Counted from the first letter of the stretch, positions 22,231-34,595 are shown. The stretch: 64,000 nucleotides of DNA from Chytridium lagenaria (GCA_025449115.1 JAHLKC010000025.1:124001-188000); one strand, 5' to 3'. Notes: generated from the letters alone by a model not told the origin. Translations and numbers: made by a program.

Positions 22231-24262
22231 TCACTGCTGCACGGGGAAAACCAACGTCGAACTCTTCAGCCCCAAATCCTCATCCTCCTCAACAATCACA
22301 AAATCATCCTCCTCCTTCCTCTCCACCTCTCTCTCCACCTTCCCATCATCCTCACTCACCTCCCCATCATCCCCATTCACAACCGTCACAGGCACAATCT
22401 CAGGGGACCGAAGCAACGCAAGGATCTCAGATGAAAACGTGCCTGGAGACGACGTGTGGAGTGGAACGCTCTCCATTTGGATGATACCATCGGCCGCTGA
22501 CGAGTAAAGGCTTTGTGGCGTGTCGTCGGTATCGCTTTCGTCCGAAATAACTTCAAGAATGGGTGCATCCCCCATAACTGGCGCGTCTTCACCAAGAGGC
22601 GCGTCCTCCAAAACAGGCGCGTCCTCAAAAACAGGCAAGTCCTCAACAACAGGCGCAAGATCGACAACAGGAGCATCGAAAATCACCACCGGCTGAACTT
22701 CAACCTCATCTTCACGTGTCACTTCCTCCTCAGTTACCACCTCTTCCTCAACAACCACCTCCCTTCCTCGTCGTTTCACCAACTCCTCCTCCTCCCCCTC
22801 CTCCCCATACACCGGCATATCACTCATCCCCGAAAACGGTTCTTCCCTCACCATCCTTGCCCCAACATCCACCAACAACTTCCCAGCCCCCAACACAACA
22901 CTCCCCATCACACCACAACAAACTTTAACCCATCCTCAATCGCTCTCTTTGGACTCCCCCCTCGTCTCCGTCTCCCCCTCACCTCCTCCTCCACCTCCCT
23001 CACCCCCTCAGGCCAAGCCCCAACAACCCTTTCCCCATCCACCCCCCCAGAAGGTTTCAACGCCGTCTTCACATAATCCCTCATATCCTCCGCAAGCAAC
23101 TGCGTCGCCTGCGTAATCCGATGCGCCAACACCGTCTCCGCAACCTTATTCGCTGAATCCTTTGCACTGTTCACCGTCCCTCTCACCGTCTCCACAAAAG
23201 CATCCACAGCAGGTCGATGACGGTCCATCCATTCCCCTGGATTAAACGTGGATGAACTCGACGACGCATGCGGTTGTGGCGTCCGATTAAACAAGACATC
23301 TTCAACGGCGCTAATGAGAACGGTGCGACCGTACATGATCTCGTTTGATGGCGTAGTCAAGATTGTTGGGGTGAGACGGGTCTTGAGTTTCGAAAAGGTT
23401 ACGAACACCTTCGCTGATGGCCGTTTGGATAATCAATCGGTCTATCAAAACCCACCCTTGTTAGCGACTCTGAATGGTCGTATCCACCAAATGAAAAAAA
23501 CTTACAATACTGCAACTCATTGATCGTACTCGTCACCACAGGCGCCTTTTCGTCATCCACAGGCACGCTCCTACTCTCATCATAAACAGGTGGCGTCTCC
23601 TCACTGTAAACAGGGGTAGGCAATGACTCCTGTTCCATAGACCTCGGAGGCAACGGTGGCGCATCATCAAGCACAGGGGAATGCTGAAACCCCGGTTCCA
23701 GTGCTGAATCCGACAACAACGTGTCTTCTGTATCAATGAGAAGCGGCGCAAACGTAACCTGAATCATGTTCGTCAGTCTACATTATACAGATAAATGAGG
23801 TCAAAACATACTTGAGCGTGTTTGGTGGGCATCGGTACGGGTTCCAGTGTATTTTGTTCGGTCTCGACAACGGGAACAACTTCCGTCACAGCCTCCACCT
23901 TCTTCCCTCTCTCAACCATCACCCTCAACGCTCCAGTCCCTTTACACCTCACACCTTCCAAAAACTCCTCTTGCGATGACATACCAATCCAGTCACCTAC
24001 ATTCAAAGCATTAAAACGTTTCCTCAAATTCTCCACCACAACCACCACACATACCTTCATCATCCTTATAAAACACCACCCACTCCCCCTCCCCAAACAC
24101 CCGTCCAACATTCCACCTCAAACACTCATACCCATAAGATTCCCCAACCCCACCCTCAGAAATCACCATCAAAGCTTCCGCATCCTCCTTTGTGGCGGAA
24201 ACCCCGAATTTACGTAGATGCTCAGGAGACGTTGAGAGCGCAGCTTTCACTTCAATCCACAT
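22231..24262 (-). CDS. PB1-domain protein with acidic repeats and a LIR-like C-terminus
   Basis: The start at 24262 gives an N-terminal domain: YECLRWNVGRVFGEGEWVVF, then YKDDEGDWIGMSSQEEFLEG across an intron (about 23990-24050). The second string fits the OPCA motif of PB1 domains (Y-x-D-[ED]-[ED]-G-D ... S-x-[ED]-[ED]-[FL]). PB1 domains mediate head-to-tail assembly in p62, NBR1, PKC-zeta and Cdc24. A long disordered acidic/proline region follows, an amphipathic stretch (AVDAFVETVRGTVNSAKDSA), seven six-residue units of EDAPV type (about 22555-22680), and a tail with EEDDFVIVEED. The F-V-I-V core with acidic flanks resembles an Atg8/LC3-interacting motif. No ZZ, FW or UBA domain is visible. 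A frame step lies near 22920. PB1 is a good call; an autophagy role is inference. Confidence 0.65.
22555..22680 (-). repeat. Seven in-frame 18-bp repeats encoding EDAPV-type hexapeptides
   Basis: Consecutive 18-base units encode DAPVVD, LAPVVE, DLPVFE, DAPVLE, DAPLGE, DAPVMG and DAPILE. The array is coding and in frame with the PB1 gene. Confidence 0.85.
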
Positions 24263-24651
24263 TATTTACAATGTTATGAAACTAAACTATGGGAGGTCAG
24301 GTGGGGGAAGCGGTTATTTTTATGAGGGGAAAGTGGGGTATCCGTCCAAAGAACCGTCTCCGTGAAGAGTTGGAGGCTGTGAGGTTTGCTGTGTGGAGGA
24401 ATCCGAAGTTGCTGACAATTTGTATGAAACTTTGCACGATGGGAGTGCCTCCATGAATCTGGTGGTGGGTGAAACGTTCTGGATTCACCGCAAATAAAAA
24501 AGAACCACGAAAGTCGTGAAGCACAACTTTTTATGTATAGAGTCAGAATCGAATGGGTTTTTTGCAAGAAACAAAAAAAAACCAAACAAAAAGGGTAATA
24601 AAAAAAGGTTGTTGCCAGAATGTTTTTTCTTTTTCTTTTTTTTTTTTTGTT
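24263..24651. promoter_or_regulatory. Upstream region of the PB1 gene and 3' flank of CUL4
   Basis: About 390 bp with no supported ORF. A 12-16 nt T tract lies at about 24634-24648 next to the CUL4 stop codon. Confidence 0.4.
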
Positions 24652-27600
24652 TCAAGCGCAATAATTGTAGGTCCCAGAGTCATCTGGATCGCGTTCAAGA
24701 TATTCACGATCAATGAGCGATTCTATGCGTTTCTTTAGATCCTGTGGCTACAAAACCAGAGCAAAAACAGAATTACAACATTCAGTGTCCATCACCATAC
24801 AAGGAAAAAGTAAACAAACCTTAATAGGAAACTTCAATTGATCAAACAATTCCGCAATCAACAACTGATGCGACAATTTCTTCCTCGACTTCATAATCCT
24901 CACAATCGCCGCGTCAACTTGATACTGACGATCCGCAAACACCTTTTCCGTTGTCTCCTTCTGCTCCTCCACCGTCTCCTTCATCTGAATACTATTGATC
25001 TTGATTCTATACAACGGATTCTCAAAGCCCTCCCAAAACTCAAACGAATCCGTCTTCTTCACATCCTTCCCTTTCGGTATTTTCACTAAAACCCGAACTT
25101 TACCACACGCAAGCGATTGGAGGGTGCGGTCAAGTTCCACGGGATCCATGTTGGTGGACGACAGGATGTCAGTGTATGTGAGGCGCTTGGATGCGTTGAA
25201 TAGAAGGAGAATGGTGGCTTGGAAGAGGGAGACGGAAAGTTCTTTGGTGCCTTTACGGAAGCTGGCTTTAAGAACACAGACGCCGAGCTTGTTTTGCCAA
25301 GAAATGACACGGCCGCTGTATTTGCTAGAATAAAAGTCCATAAAGACTTGTTGGCATCGGGCGAGCTTTATAGGCGTTAACGGCTGTTTTGTACTCAAAC
25401 TTAATTTTACCTCTTGCGGGATACTCAGCGGCGCGGGGGGTGATGTTGGCCAGAAACCTGCAGTGAGAACATTGACGTAAAGATCAATAGGACCAAGGTT
25501 TTCTTTCACCCTGGGAGACTGTGGAAGAAAAAGTTAAAATTAAGGTTAAGTACATCCACAAACCTGATCGAAAGAAATCATGAAATCATGGGAAGTCTCC
25601 ATATCTCTAAACATCCCTTCAAGCTTTGACGTGAATCCAGCTCCACATTCTATCCAAAAAAATTATAAGCGCTGGACTTTGAACAAGAAGGGAAATTAAT
25701 TAAGGGCAAGTCTCACTCTACCTGATCGAAGCTTCACAAGCATCGCCTTTTCCATATCCACACTCGCGCTCCGTCCCAACAACAATCTCTTCGCCAAATC
25801 CCTCTTATAAAACGCTTCAAACACATCCTTCCCTGAAATCACTTCAGCCTTTCCTCCAAAGCAAAATTCCACTCACCATTGATATATCTAAACAACACCA
25901 AACATTTATCCAGCACATTTTCAATCTCCTCCTCCGTGATTCCCTTGGACGCTCTCAAAAGCACATCAATATGTTTAGCAATCATCTCTGCAGGTTTGTT
26001 GGGTCGTTGGTTGATAAATGTTTCGAATGAATCTTTAACGGTTTTTATCATGTCGGCATCAACATCAAAGGCGTCGGTAACGACAGTATCAATTTGGGTT
26101 TTGAGGGCTAAGAGATTGGGGACCATATCGGCGTCACGCGAAGGATCAATCACAACAGCTTTGCCGGCGATCTACGAGGGGGGAAAACACAACAAACACA
26201 AGTTATATTACGGGAGAAAAAAAAAACGGGCGCAAAGCTTACCGATATGTATGCTGCAAACGACTTTCGCATTTCCGCAATTCCATCCACTCGAGAAAAA
26301 CAGCCGGTACATGAGCTTCAAATCACTGACCTCGTTATGTGTCATCAATCCATCGAAACCTTTAACACATCAATACAATAGACTTATAGCACAGCAGCAA
26401 AACAGAAATCGCGTGTGTGAAGCCTAAATCGCAAAGCGAAATGCAAAAAAAGCGAGAAGAATCTTCATCAAACTCACCCTTTTCCAAACAAGTCTTCATG
26501 TGTCTTAAAGTCAATACTCTCTCCAAAACCGCCACAAGCGGCTTCCTTGTACTTTGCGCCAAATACCCCGTCCCCGCATCACACCTATCAGACTCCTGCC
26601 GAATCCTTTTTTCTATATGATGCAGATACCTTCCCACTGCACTCCAACCATCAGAAGCCGAAGGGAAATCATTAACAAGCACATCCGATTCATCGAGGTA
26701 ATAAAGTTCAGTCCGTGCCAGGAACGCCATCTCGAAATCGTTGGCGTAAATGTTGAGATCAAGAAACATGCGGATCATCGACGATAGGAGGTCACGGGAG
26801 ACGATTTGGCCGTTCCTATGAAAGTGTGTTAACTTCTAATTCGATGTGAAGATAATGATAAGCTCACCTATCCCTCTGAATCAACTCTAATATTCCTGTG
26901 ACAGTTGAACTTTTAAGAATATGATCTCCCATAATATGTGTCCGGAACAGCGATAACCCCAAATCCCAAATATTCTTCATTCCAGCCGTCTGCAACACGT
27001 ACGTGCGGTCAAGATACAGAAAAATACTTCGAATCATCATCTGCTGCCTACAGAAACTTGTCCAGCAATCGTCTAATGCTTGAAGCCATAAATCGCCAGT
27101 ATGGTCAACCCTTTAAAGAAATAGTCATGCACATAAGCAATTCAATTTCTAGATAGCCGCACAAACAGACTCCAATGGCAAACAAAAAAACTCTGAAACT
27201 TCACTCACTGTCTGAGAGATTCCAGCTCCTTCTTAACATGCTCTTCACATACAGCCTGCAGATTCGTGTACACTGTCGATGCCTTTTTCTGGAGGCACAG
27301 GTTTTCACAAGCCTATATCATTCCAAACAGTAAGCTCCTGCTAATCTCCTCCACAAATCCTTTCCCATACCTTGTAAAGCTCCTCCAAACTCTCCGTCAC
27401 CCTCGTACTGGAGTAAATACTCAACACCGCCGCCCTCAACTTCCCCCACGCCTCCCTCTCATACTCCTCAGGAACCTTAGGTTGAACTGGTATAGCGGCA
27501 TTAGCAATCCACCCATATAATCCCACGCAAGGAAGACATGAACAAGGAAATGATGACATACCCTTGAAGCTCTTAAACACGAGCTTCTTTACGCCCTTGT

Positions 27601-27766
27601 TATCTCCTGGAGGTCCCGAGAAATTCCTGACGTTGCTAAACGCCTTCAACTTGGTCTCTCTTCCGCCTTCCCCAAACGGACCCAACCGTTTAGCCGAATC
27701 AGCTCCAGACTCTCCATTCCGGCCTCTCGCACTGTTGGTGCTGCCGCTAGCCTCGCTCTGTAACAT
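24652..27766 (-). CDS. CUL4: Cullin 4, scaffold of CRL4 ubiquitin ligases
   Basis: The N-terminus after a polar leader reads KKLVFKSFK, then [20 protein letters not shown], matching [29 protein letters not shown] of CUL4. Later exons give [60 protein letters not shown] and [20 protein letters not shown]. The cullin neddylation domain includes [20 protein letters not shown] (acceptor Lys in the IVRIMK motif), [20 protein letters not shown] and a TYNYCA C-terminus, closer to CUL4 than CUL3. The gene has many short introns. CUL4 binds DDB1 and WD40 substrate receptors at its N-terminus and RBX1 at its C-terminus. A DCAF6-like receptor gene lies 4.3 kb away. The ATG at 27766 is chosen because it is the first in frame with the KKLV motif. 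Confidence 0.92.
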
Positions 27767-28080
27767 TGGAGCTGTTGAGATGTTGAGAGTGCTGTTTCAC
27801 AAATTTGAAATCGGATGAGCTCCACCATCCGTCACCTGGACAAAGCGCGATTGCAGAACCAACCTTTCCAACAAAAAAGGTAAACTTGTAAAACTACAAA
27901 GAGAGGCGCGAATGTGAAACGGCATTATATTAACCCACTCTTTCACTTTAAAAGAAACTATCAGGGCGGCAACGAGCATTACAGGCTTATGAGGCTCATA
28001 AGAATTAAGGTGAAAAAGGACAGAACCGGCAAGAGAGTCAAAATATGTCGCTGTGGCCATAAATTTAAAGGAATACTCGT
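27767..28080. promoter_or_regulatory. Upstream region of CUL4
   Basis: About 310 bp between the CUL4 start and the end of the next gene on the same strand. An 87-codon minus-strand ORF (27797-28060) is open but matches nothing I know and is probably leader sequence. Confidence 0.4.
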
Positions 28081-29360
28081 CTAAGAAGAACGCTTCGACA
28101 AGAACTGCTCGAAAGTGGTCTTCGGGGGGAGAGGAATCAGACCGCGAGTGTATTTCTTGTATTGCTGCAAACGTAGAGAGAGATTAGAGGAGCGATCGAT
28201 CAATATATCTGTAAAGTTACCTGGTAGAGGGGTACTTAGCTTCGGTGAGCTTTTCAGTGAAGTCAGTGCTGCCCTGGAACAGAGCGGTGAGGAGAATAGC
28301 GCCAATAATGGTCCAGTTCAACCAGACACCCGAAGCGGCAACGGAGAACAGGTAGAATGCCCACCACTGGCTATATAGTAACCAAAAATTAGCTCAATGA
28401 TAAAAAAAAGGAGTGCTAACCTAAACTCGGCAATAAAGTTAGGATGACGGCAGTAGCTGAAGAGGCCGCTGGTGAGAAATCCGTACGAATAAGGGGCGGG
28501 AAGAGACTCAAGTTTTTTCCCGCTCTTGATCATAGACCACCTTTTAAATAGATGGTTAAAACCCAAACAAGCAATTGGGCCAACATTAGAAAGGCCAATC
28601 TCACTTTTTCTCCTGGAAGTTCCATTGCTGTTGGTCAGCAATCGTCTCGATAATAAGCAGAGTTAAATAAGACGCAGTAGCGATAGTGTCGAGGACAGTC
28701 CAAGCTTCATATCCCTCACCACCGTTGGCATTAGCCTCCGCAGCAGCGAAAGCGACGTGCGCAGGGATGGCCGTAAGAAGAAGAAGAACGTTCTGGTAGA
28801 CAGAGATAAATCCGAAAGCAAATAAATGCCAAAGGATCTTGTTTGTGATGATCTTTTGAAGCGCGGGCCATCGGTAATCCTAGACCCAACGATAATTTGG
28901 CATCAGCAATCTTTCGGGTATTTTATGAAACTCACCTGCTCGCCGGCTTTATATCCTCCCTTTCTCCAAAAATTCCAGGTCAAACGGAGGCCCCATGCAG
29001 TGGAGATGACGCTCATAGCGAACAATCTAGGGTTGAACCCATATCCGCGGACGTAACAGAACCCGAACCAGATCCAGGTGTAAACCCAAGGTGTGATACT
29101 CCACAGACGATCCACCTGCACGAAGATATTTTTATGCAATTAATGGTTGCAATATATGATCAAGATAATGTAGTCTTAATGCTGAGGGTTGGATGCCTTA
29201 CCTGGGAATAATTGTTGACGATCGTGCTGCCGACAAAGACTGATGCGGCGACGGCAGCGCAGAGTAAAATGTTGACCAGAAGCGGCGAAATCGTCTCGAT
29301 TGAGACTCCCTCAAAGGCGAACAACGCCGTCGATGGCAATGAGGCTGCGGTTGGGATCAT
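28081..29360 (-). CDS. DUF1295 / steroid 5-alpha-reductase-like multipass membrane protein
   Basis: The start at 29358-29360 opens a polytopic membrane protein. Exons read LLVNILLCAAVAASVFVG, then DRLWSITPWVYTWIWFGFCY, AWGLRLTWNFWRKGGYKAG, GLFSYCRHPNFIAEF, WWAFYLFSVAASGVWLNWT, and end with a YKKYTRGLIPLPPKTTFEQF tail. The DR-WS-P start, RLT.N..R.GGY element, C-R-HPNF-E motif and Y..Y...LIP end are hallmarks of the DUF1295 (PF06966) family related to 3-oxo-5-alpha-steroid 4-dehydrogenases and sterol reductases. The HPN region is part of the NADPH site in the related reductases. The substrate is not known. At least five short introns. The protein is probably in the endoplasmic reticulum. Confidence 0.8.
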
Positions 29361-29479
29361 GAGGTGTTCGCTTCAGGATCGATTGAGTTGAAATTTGTCT
29401 TCCCTGTCGTGTGTACCCACACACAAACTCCTTTTTTCGGACCTCGAATAATTTAGTAAGTATTTATTTCTCGCGCAGA

Positions 29480-31468
29480 TCAGAGTAACATTTGGCGTAG
29501 GCGCTCGCGCAGCGCCTTGCTTGAGTAATGATGTGGGTAATTGGAAAGTGCAGTCTCTACATGTTCCAACGATGCTTGTATATCTCCTTTCTGCAGACTA
29601 GCTAGAGATAGATTGTACTGTGGCTCGTAAATGAAATCACATATCTGTGTGCTTCGAGTGAAATGCTCTTGGGCCGTCGAAATGCTCTTAGCCATTTGAA
29701 TCTCAAGCACCTTGACGAACGAGTAAGTTACAAATTCAATCTCATATAATCATCCCACCCCAAGGTTGTTCCAACCTTCGGCGTGCTTATTGTTGGAAGT
29801 TACGCAGAGTTTAAAGCTCCTGTATGCGAATTCGAGGTCTCCTGTACTACACGCTACATGACCGACGTTGTACCATATATCAGATAGCATGTCGTCATCG
29901 CTGGCTAAGGAAAGCGCACGCTCAAAGCATGGAACTGCAAGATCGTATTGCTGAGAGTAAAACGAACATAGTCCCATGTTATTCCAAATTTCCGGGTTTG
30001 AGTCCTTCCCCATCTGTATAGGTTTAAGCTTATATCATCGTTGTTAGTAGATATGTACTTACTTGAAGAAGTCGCCTGTAGTATCGCAACGCTACTTCTG
30101 GTTGATCGTCGTAAAAGTAGTTTGCCGCCAAAGAAGCGAGAGCCTCCACGTGAGAGCTATCAATGTTAAGCACCTATTAAAATAATGTGTTAATATGGTA
30201 CAGATGAGACAACGCGCATACCCTTTTATACATTTTGATGGACATTGGAAGGTCAAACATCTCCTCGTAGATTCTCGCCATATAGACAAAAGGCTTTGTG
30301 TTGACGGGAAATTTTGTAGCGGCATCCGAGTACATTTGGAGGGATATATTTGGTTGGTCTAGCTTAAGGTAGACTTTCGCCAAATATAGACGGCTGATCA
30401 ACATATCCTTAAAGGTGCATGTAAATTACTTTGGGATCTGAGAAACAGTAAAAAGCAACAGGGTTATCAACAAACCTGCTCTTTTAATGAGCTCTTAATG
30501 TAAACGTTCGGCATCACGATAAAGTTTAAGTTTGATAAAACATCTCCCTATTTGAAGCTTCCACCACCAATCTTTGTACCTATGAGCATTGAGAACAAAC
30601 TACGACACCATTCTTACCCAACTGCGGCAATGGCATGTGATGCAAGTTCTAGGGCACGTTTGAAGTCCCTGCAGTGATCATAGATATATTCGAAGAGTGC
30701 CTAAAGAATGTTATAAATATCACCGTTTCTAAAATGAAAGAAAAGACGCGTCACATGTGAATTAGCTCTTACCATACTTAGCAAAGGCTTTGCGGCGTAT
30801 TTCTTCAGATCCAACCTCTCCAAATTGATGAATGGACCACCAGGTTCATTCACTAACGATGGCGTCACCAGATTCATTCTTAGAAATACGAATAACGATG
30901 TTTAGCATATATACACAAAGTAGTTATAAGTCTTAATTAAGAGTTTAAGTAAAAGCATACCTTCCTGCTGAGCTCAATGTCATCCTTTCATTTGAACTTC
31001 TTAAAGCAGATCTCTGTGATCCTCCCACTTCCCTCATTGTAGTCACTGGTCTCGCATACCCTGTCACAACGCGCCCACTAGCAGACATGGGTCGTATTGA
31101 AAATGATGCAGCAGCCGCTGCAGGATCCTGGGAATAGCCTGCTGCCGTAGGAGTTTTCGAAGGGAGGTTCCAGGTCTTCCGTCGAGAGGTCAACGTAAAG
31201 CGTAAGTCTTAAAGCAAACCTTGGTAAAGCTGCTTGCGCTACATAATCCAATGCACCTTCAAAGTCGTCTGCGTCGAATTCGAGATCATCAACTCTTGAA
31301 AGTGCAGCCAGAGACCGACATTTGAGGATCCATGCAGTTTGGTTGTATGGGCTGGACTCAAGAACTTCTTCGCAATTTTTTAATGCATGCTTCGTATTGA
31401 TGTCGATCATGTAGCCATGTAAGAAGAAAGGGGTCAGCAGTGGCCTCGATATCCTTTTCTTTGCTCAT
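29480..31468 (-). CDS. TTC8: BBSome subunit BBS8 (TTC8), TPR protein
   Basis: The ATG at 31466-31468 gives MSKEKDIEATADPFLLTWLH with one extra A near 31378 bridged, then SSPYNQTAWILKCRSLAALS, equivalent to SPYDQAAWILKARALT of TTC8. A disordered arginine-rich stretch (RPMSASGRVVTGYARPVT) matches the RPIT..GRPITGF.RP region of BBS8. TPR exons follow: LAKVYLKLDQPNISLQMYSD, FVYMARIYEEMFDLPMSIKM, NMGLCSFYSQQYDLAVPCFE, DIWYNVGHVACSTGDLEFAY, GWNNLGV. The stop is at 29480. BBS8 is one of eight BBSome coat subunits that move membrane cargo in cilia. Together with RSPH14 this supports a flagellated fungus. The gene is split by about ten introns. Confidence 0.92.
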
Positions 31469-32058
31469 ATTTAATATCGTTATAGGTAGATAGATGCAAA
31501 CAAAAAGGGACAGATTGTCAAATATATATGATGGTTTGGTACTTGGACAATCGACATGTCGGAAGGGAGGGTAAGGTAATGATACTCTGCGTAGTTGGTA
31601 TTGTCGGGGGGCAGCATGAATTCTGAAAAGGCAGCCAGGCGCTAAGAGCCGTTACAGGTTTGTTTGGATTTCAGATTAACATTTCTATAACGATTACAAC
31701 ACGTCTTATCAGCATTCATCTTTTGTTTGTCCTTGATTCTTATGTTCTCTGGCAACACGTTCTCTCCAAATACATAGTATAATTCTGCTTCAACATCGTC
31801 ATTGCTGATATCTCCACCTTATTTTTCTGCCTTTATATCATTATTTTTTATTTCCCTCCTTTTTTGTGTTGTCTTGCTCTTGAAAGATAAATGAAAGAAA
31901 ATCGTTGTTCAGTTACAGCAAAACGCATCTTCGAATTTATAAAAAGTGATGTTGGACTCAATATCTTCCAAATGTCTGAGCAAAACTAAAAGGCATAAAA
32001 CAAGAAAAGGCCCAAAAATTCTGCAGATGTGCAAAGAAAGGATAAAATAGTAATCTTA
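31469..32058. other. Intergenic region upstream of BBS8
   Basis: About 590 bp between two minus-strand genes. T-rich tract at about 31805-31865. No ORF or element recognised; it probably includes the BBS8 promoter. Confidence 0.4.
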
Positions 32059-33979
32059 TCATCCGTTTGGTGACGGTCTTGGTTCCCAATTCCTGGAAAT
32101 CAACGCGAAAAGGTTCATGAGCACTTGGTTGTTGGTGTGAAATGTAAGATGTGGATAGTCATCGCCCTCACTCTCGCTGTCTGTTTGTTCACCTAGATGA
32201 TTGTTGGTGGTTACCTCATCAAAGAATCCTTACGTTCGTATGTTTTTAATTCTTCTTTATCCCAAGGTTTCGGCGAGACAGGAAGTAACAATTTAACATC
32301 ATGATCTATTCCAGAAACGGCGATGAATGGGTCCAGTGGATTCGGCGCAATGCAATTAACAACACTCTGTGAGAAGATTTAGTTTCGTACCAGGTAAGGT
32401 ATACTACCTTATCTCCTCTAAGCACGTTTATCACTTCTCCTGAATCTTTGCTCCAAATGAACAGCCGTCCGTCATCGGAACCACTCATAACATACTGACT
32501 TTTATCTCCGTAAAAGCAAGCTTCCTTAATCTATAATAATATCTTAATCAATAAAGGCGACAGTATTCCTACGATCGTGCGCTCATTCCTGTGTCCTCCA
32601 TATGAATTAATAATATCGCGCTCCGTCCCTTCATCGCTATTTGTAATCGCTTCAGGGCTATTCGGTCTAACAAGGTACACTTTCTCCCCAGAGTAACTCA
32701 CTAAAAGATCACCTGTGCCCTTCGGATCATACTGAAGGCAAGTAATCTTATGTCGCCGAGAAGCATCGTTAAACTTCTGGGGCCGAAAATGATAGATTTG
32801 CGATTTTCTAGCCTCATCCACAGCTGAAGCATCCTCCCAATTCCAACCAGGAGAGCGGATATACCTCCTATCAAATACCCTCACGTTGCCATCGGAGCAT
32901 CCCAGTGCCAAATGAGCAGGAAAGTTTGGATCAAAACTCATGGATGCGACGCCTTGAAAAGTAGTGGGGAAGAGCATACTCATGATGTGCGAAGCTCTTC
33001 CTGCGCCTATGTACATTTGATCATCTTCCCCTTGGTTATTCGTATCTCCAACGATATTCTCATCATTTTCCGCAGTCTGATCCTCACTCCATGAGGGTGA
33101 ATGGGAGGCACTTGCTGCACGTGCAGTATGCTGCGATTTCTTTTTTGCAACGAGCTTGTTGATGTCAAGAAGTGTGTGCCGCATGCACCCGTTTGTGCAT
33201 GAGCAGGAAGTGGATACCCGCGTATCATACTGTCGATATTGTAAGTTTCGGTAAAATAACTCTTGCATCTCCAACAAACCTGGTTCACTAATCCATCATC
33301 TGAAGAGCTAAAAAAGACACGCCCATCTACTGGGTCCGGCCTCACGTCGAAAGCGATGTCTGTATGGCATGAGAACAGACCATTCGATTCAACTTTTCCA
33401 GACTCGCCCAGCACCGTAAATCGAACTTGCTTAATGGATAAGAGAAAGTCAGCATAATGCACGACGAAAGAAAATATGGTAAGCGATAATACCCCATTAG
33501 CAGCACAGCTTGCAATGTGAAGGTCACTATCACCCAAGTACCGCGCTGCAAAAATGTTTGAGGTATGCTCGGATGAAACCGACAGCAGAAGAGGCTTTTC
33601 GGCATACGGATTCCAGAAGTTGAATTTGCAGTCGTCTAATGCAAACCGAGAAGGGTGGAGGGGTTGTTAGCGGAAAGACAGGCAGGCGGCGATGCCAAAT
33701 CCATGAAGTCATTCAAAGGGTAAAATGAGAACAAACCAACCTGAACCGCTGAGAAGTTTGTCCCATTTGAATTCCACTGCAAGGTATTGACGCATCCTCG
33801 ATGGCCGTTGAGGATTTAGATTCGACAGCTTTATATCTCGACACACTGTCTTTAGAGTAAAACACCTTGTCCCTCCACATGTTCGGAGAGACCATGCCTG
33901 ACTGAAGTGAGTAGGTATCAATAAGCATCTCGTTTGAAGGATTCAATAATGACGAGGTAGAATGAGGATAGAAATGCAA
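32059..33979 (-). CDS. DCAF6: DCAF6-like WD40 protein, putative CRL4 substrate receptor
   Basis: WD40 repeats in order: LNGHRGCVNTLQWNSNG, KLLSGSDDCKFNFWNPYAEK, HTSNIFAARYLGDSDLHIAS, FDVRPDPVDGRVFFSSSDDG, LALGCSDGNVRVFDRRYI, LQYDPKGTGDLLVSYSGEKV and, after a disordered insert, GGHRNERTI, then YVMSGSDDGRLFIWSKDSGE and VVNCIAPNPLDPFIAVSGID. The order, the HRN.RTIKEA element and the insert before the last two blades match DCAF6/DCAF5-type DDB1-CUL4 factors, where the VR-DRR element (WDXR-like) contacts DDB1. The C-terminal tail includes NQVLMNLFALISRNWEPRPS and stops at 32059-32061 after an intron near 32185-32245. A frame step near 33805 lies in the first blade. Confidence 0.82.
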
Positions 33980-34595
33980 GAGGCACAGGAGTTCCCGTTT
34001 GCTAGTGAAGCAACATAGAAGTCACGTGATATCTTTTAAGTATAAATTGCTCAATTTTCCCTGTCACCCTCAACTAAAAAGTATCATTTGAAGCTGGACG
34101 ACCTGTGAAAGGGCCAGATTGAATTCTCCAAATCTGTCAACTCTCACCCTCATCACAGAGTCGCCCCCTTCCCGTTAAGTTTTCTAATAATCCTGGTCTA
34201 TGCTTTTAAGGTAGGCATATTGTAAGTATCGATGGTATGTATTGAGTTACGACGAAAGAAAGAATCCAGATTAGCTGCAGCTGCAATGTATCCCCTGATG
34301 ATGTTAATGACATATCAAGCTCAACAAACTGACTTTAACAAGTTTGATGATAACCCTCTTCTTCTATTTACTGAAGGGTTCACATTGCACCTGCACTTTT
34401 TTCTTGTTTGATTTTGAACAGTAAATAAAATGTATTAAGAGAATAAGCATTATGCACCATTCTACACATAATACCGTATGTCGATTCACGCTGATACCGT
34501 AACGAATGTAAACAGATACCTTTTTGAGCTGGATGTCAACTTCGACGTCTTGATCGAGGCTTCCTTTTTTTTTTTTTTTTTTTTTTTTTCTATAC
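33980..34595. promoter_or_regulatory. Divergent intergenic region between DCAF6-like gene and PUS7
   Basis: About 600 bp between divergent start codons. A pure T tract of more than 20 nt at about 34565-34590 sits just before the first PUS7 ATG. No specific factor site recognised. Confidence 0.4.

Noticed and set aside
22513..23076. Plus-strand ORF opposite the PB1 gene
   Set aside because: Low-complexity complement of the acidic repeats; no domain.
24652..27766. CUL3 as the identity of the cullin
   Set aside because: The N-terminal [14 protein letters not shown]-type NPKGKD region, KETVEEQ and TYNYCA end match CUL4, not CUL3.
27797..28060. 87-codon minus-strand ORF upstream of CUL4
   Set aside because: Open and well composed but lies in the short promoter gap, with no motif or splice link; treated as leader.
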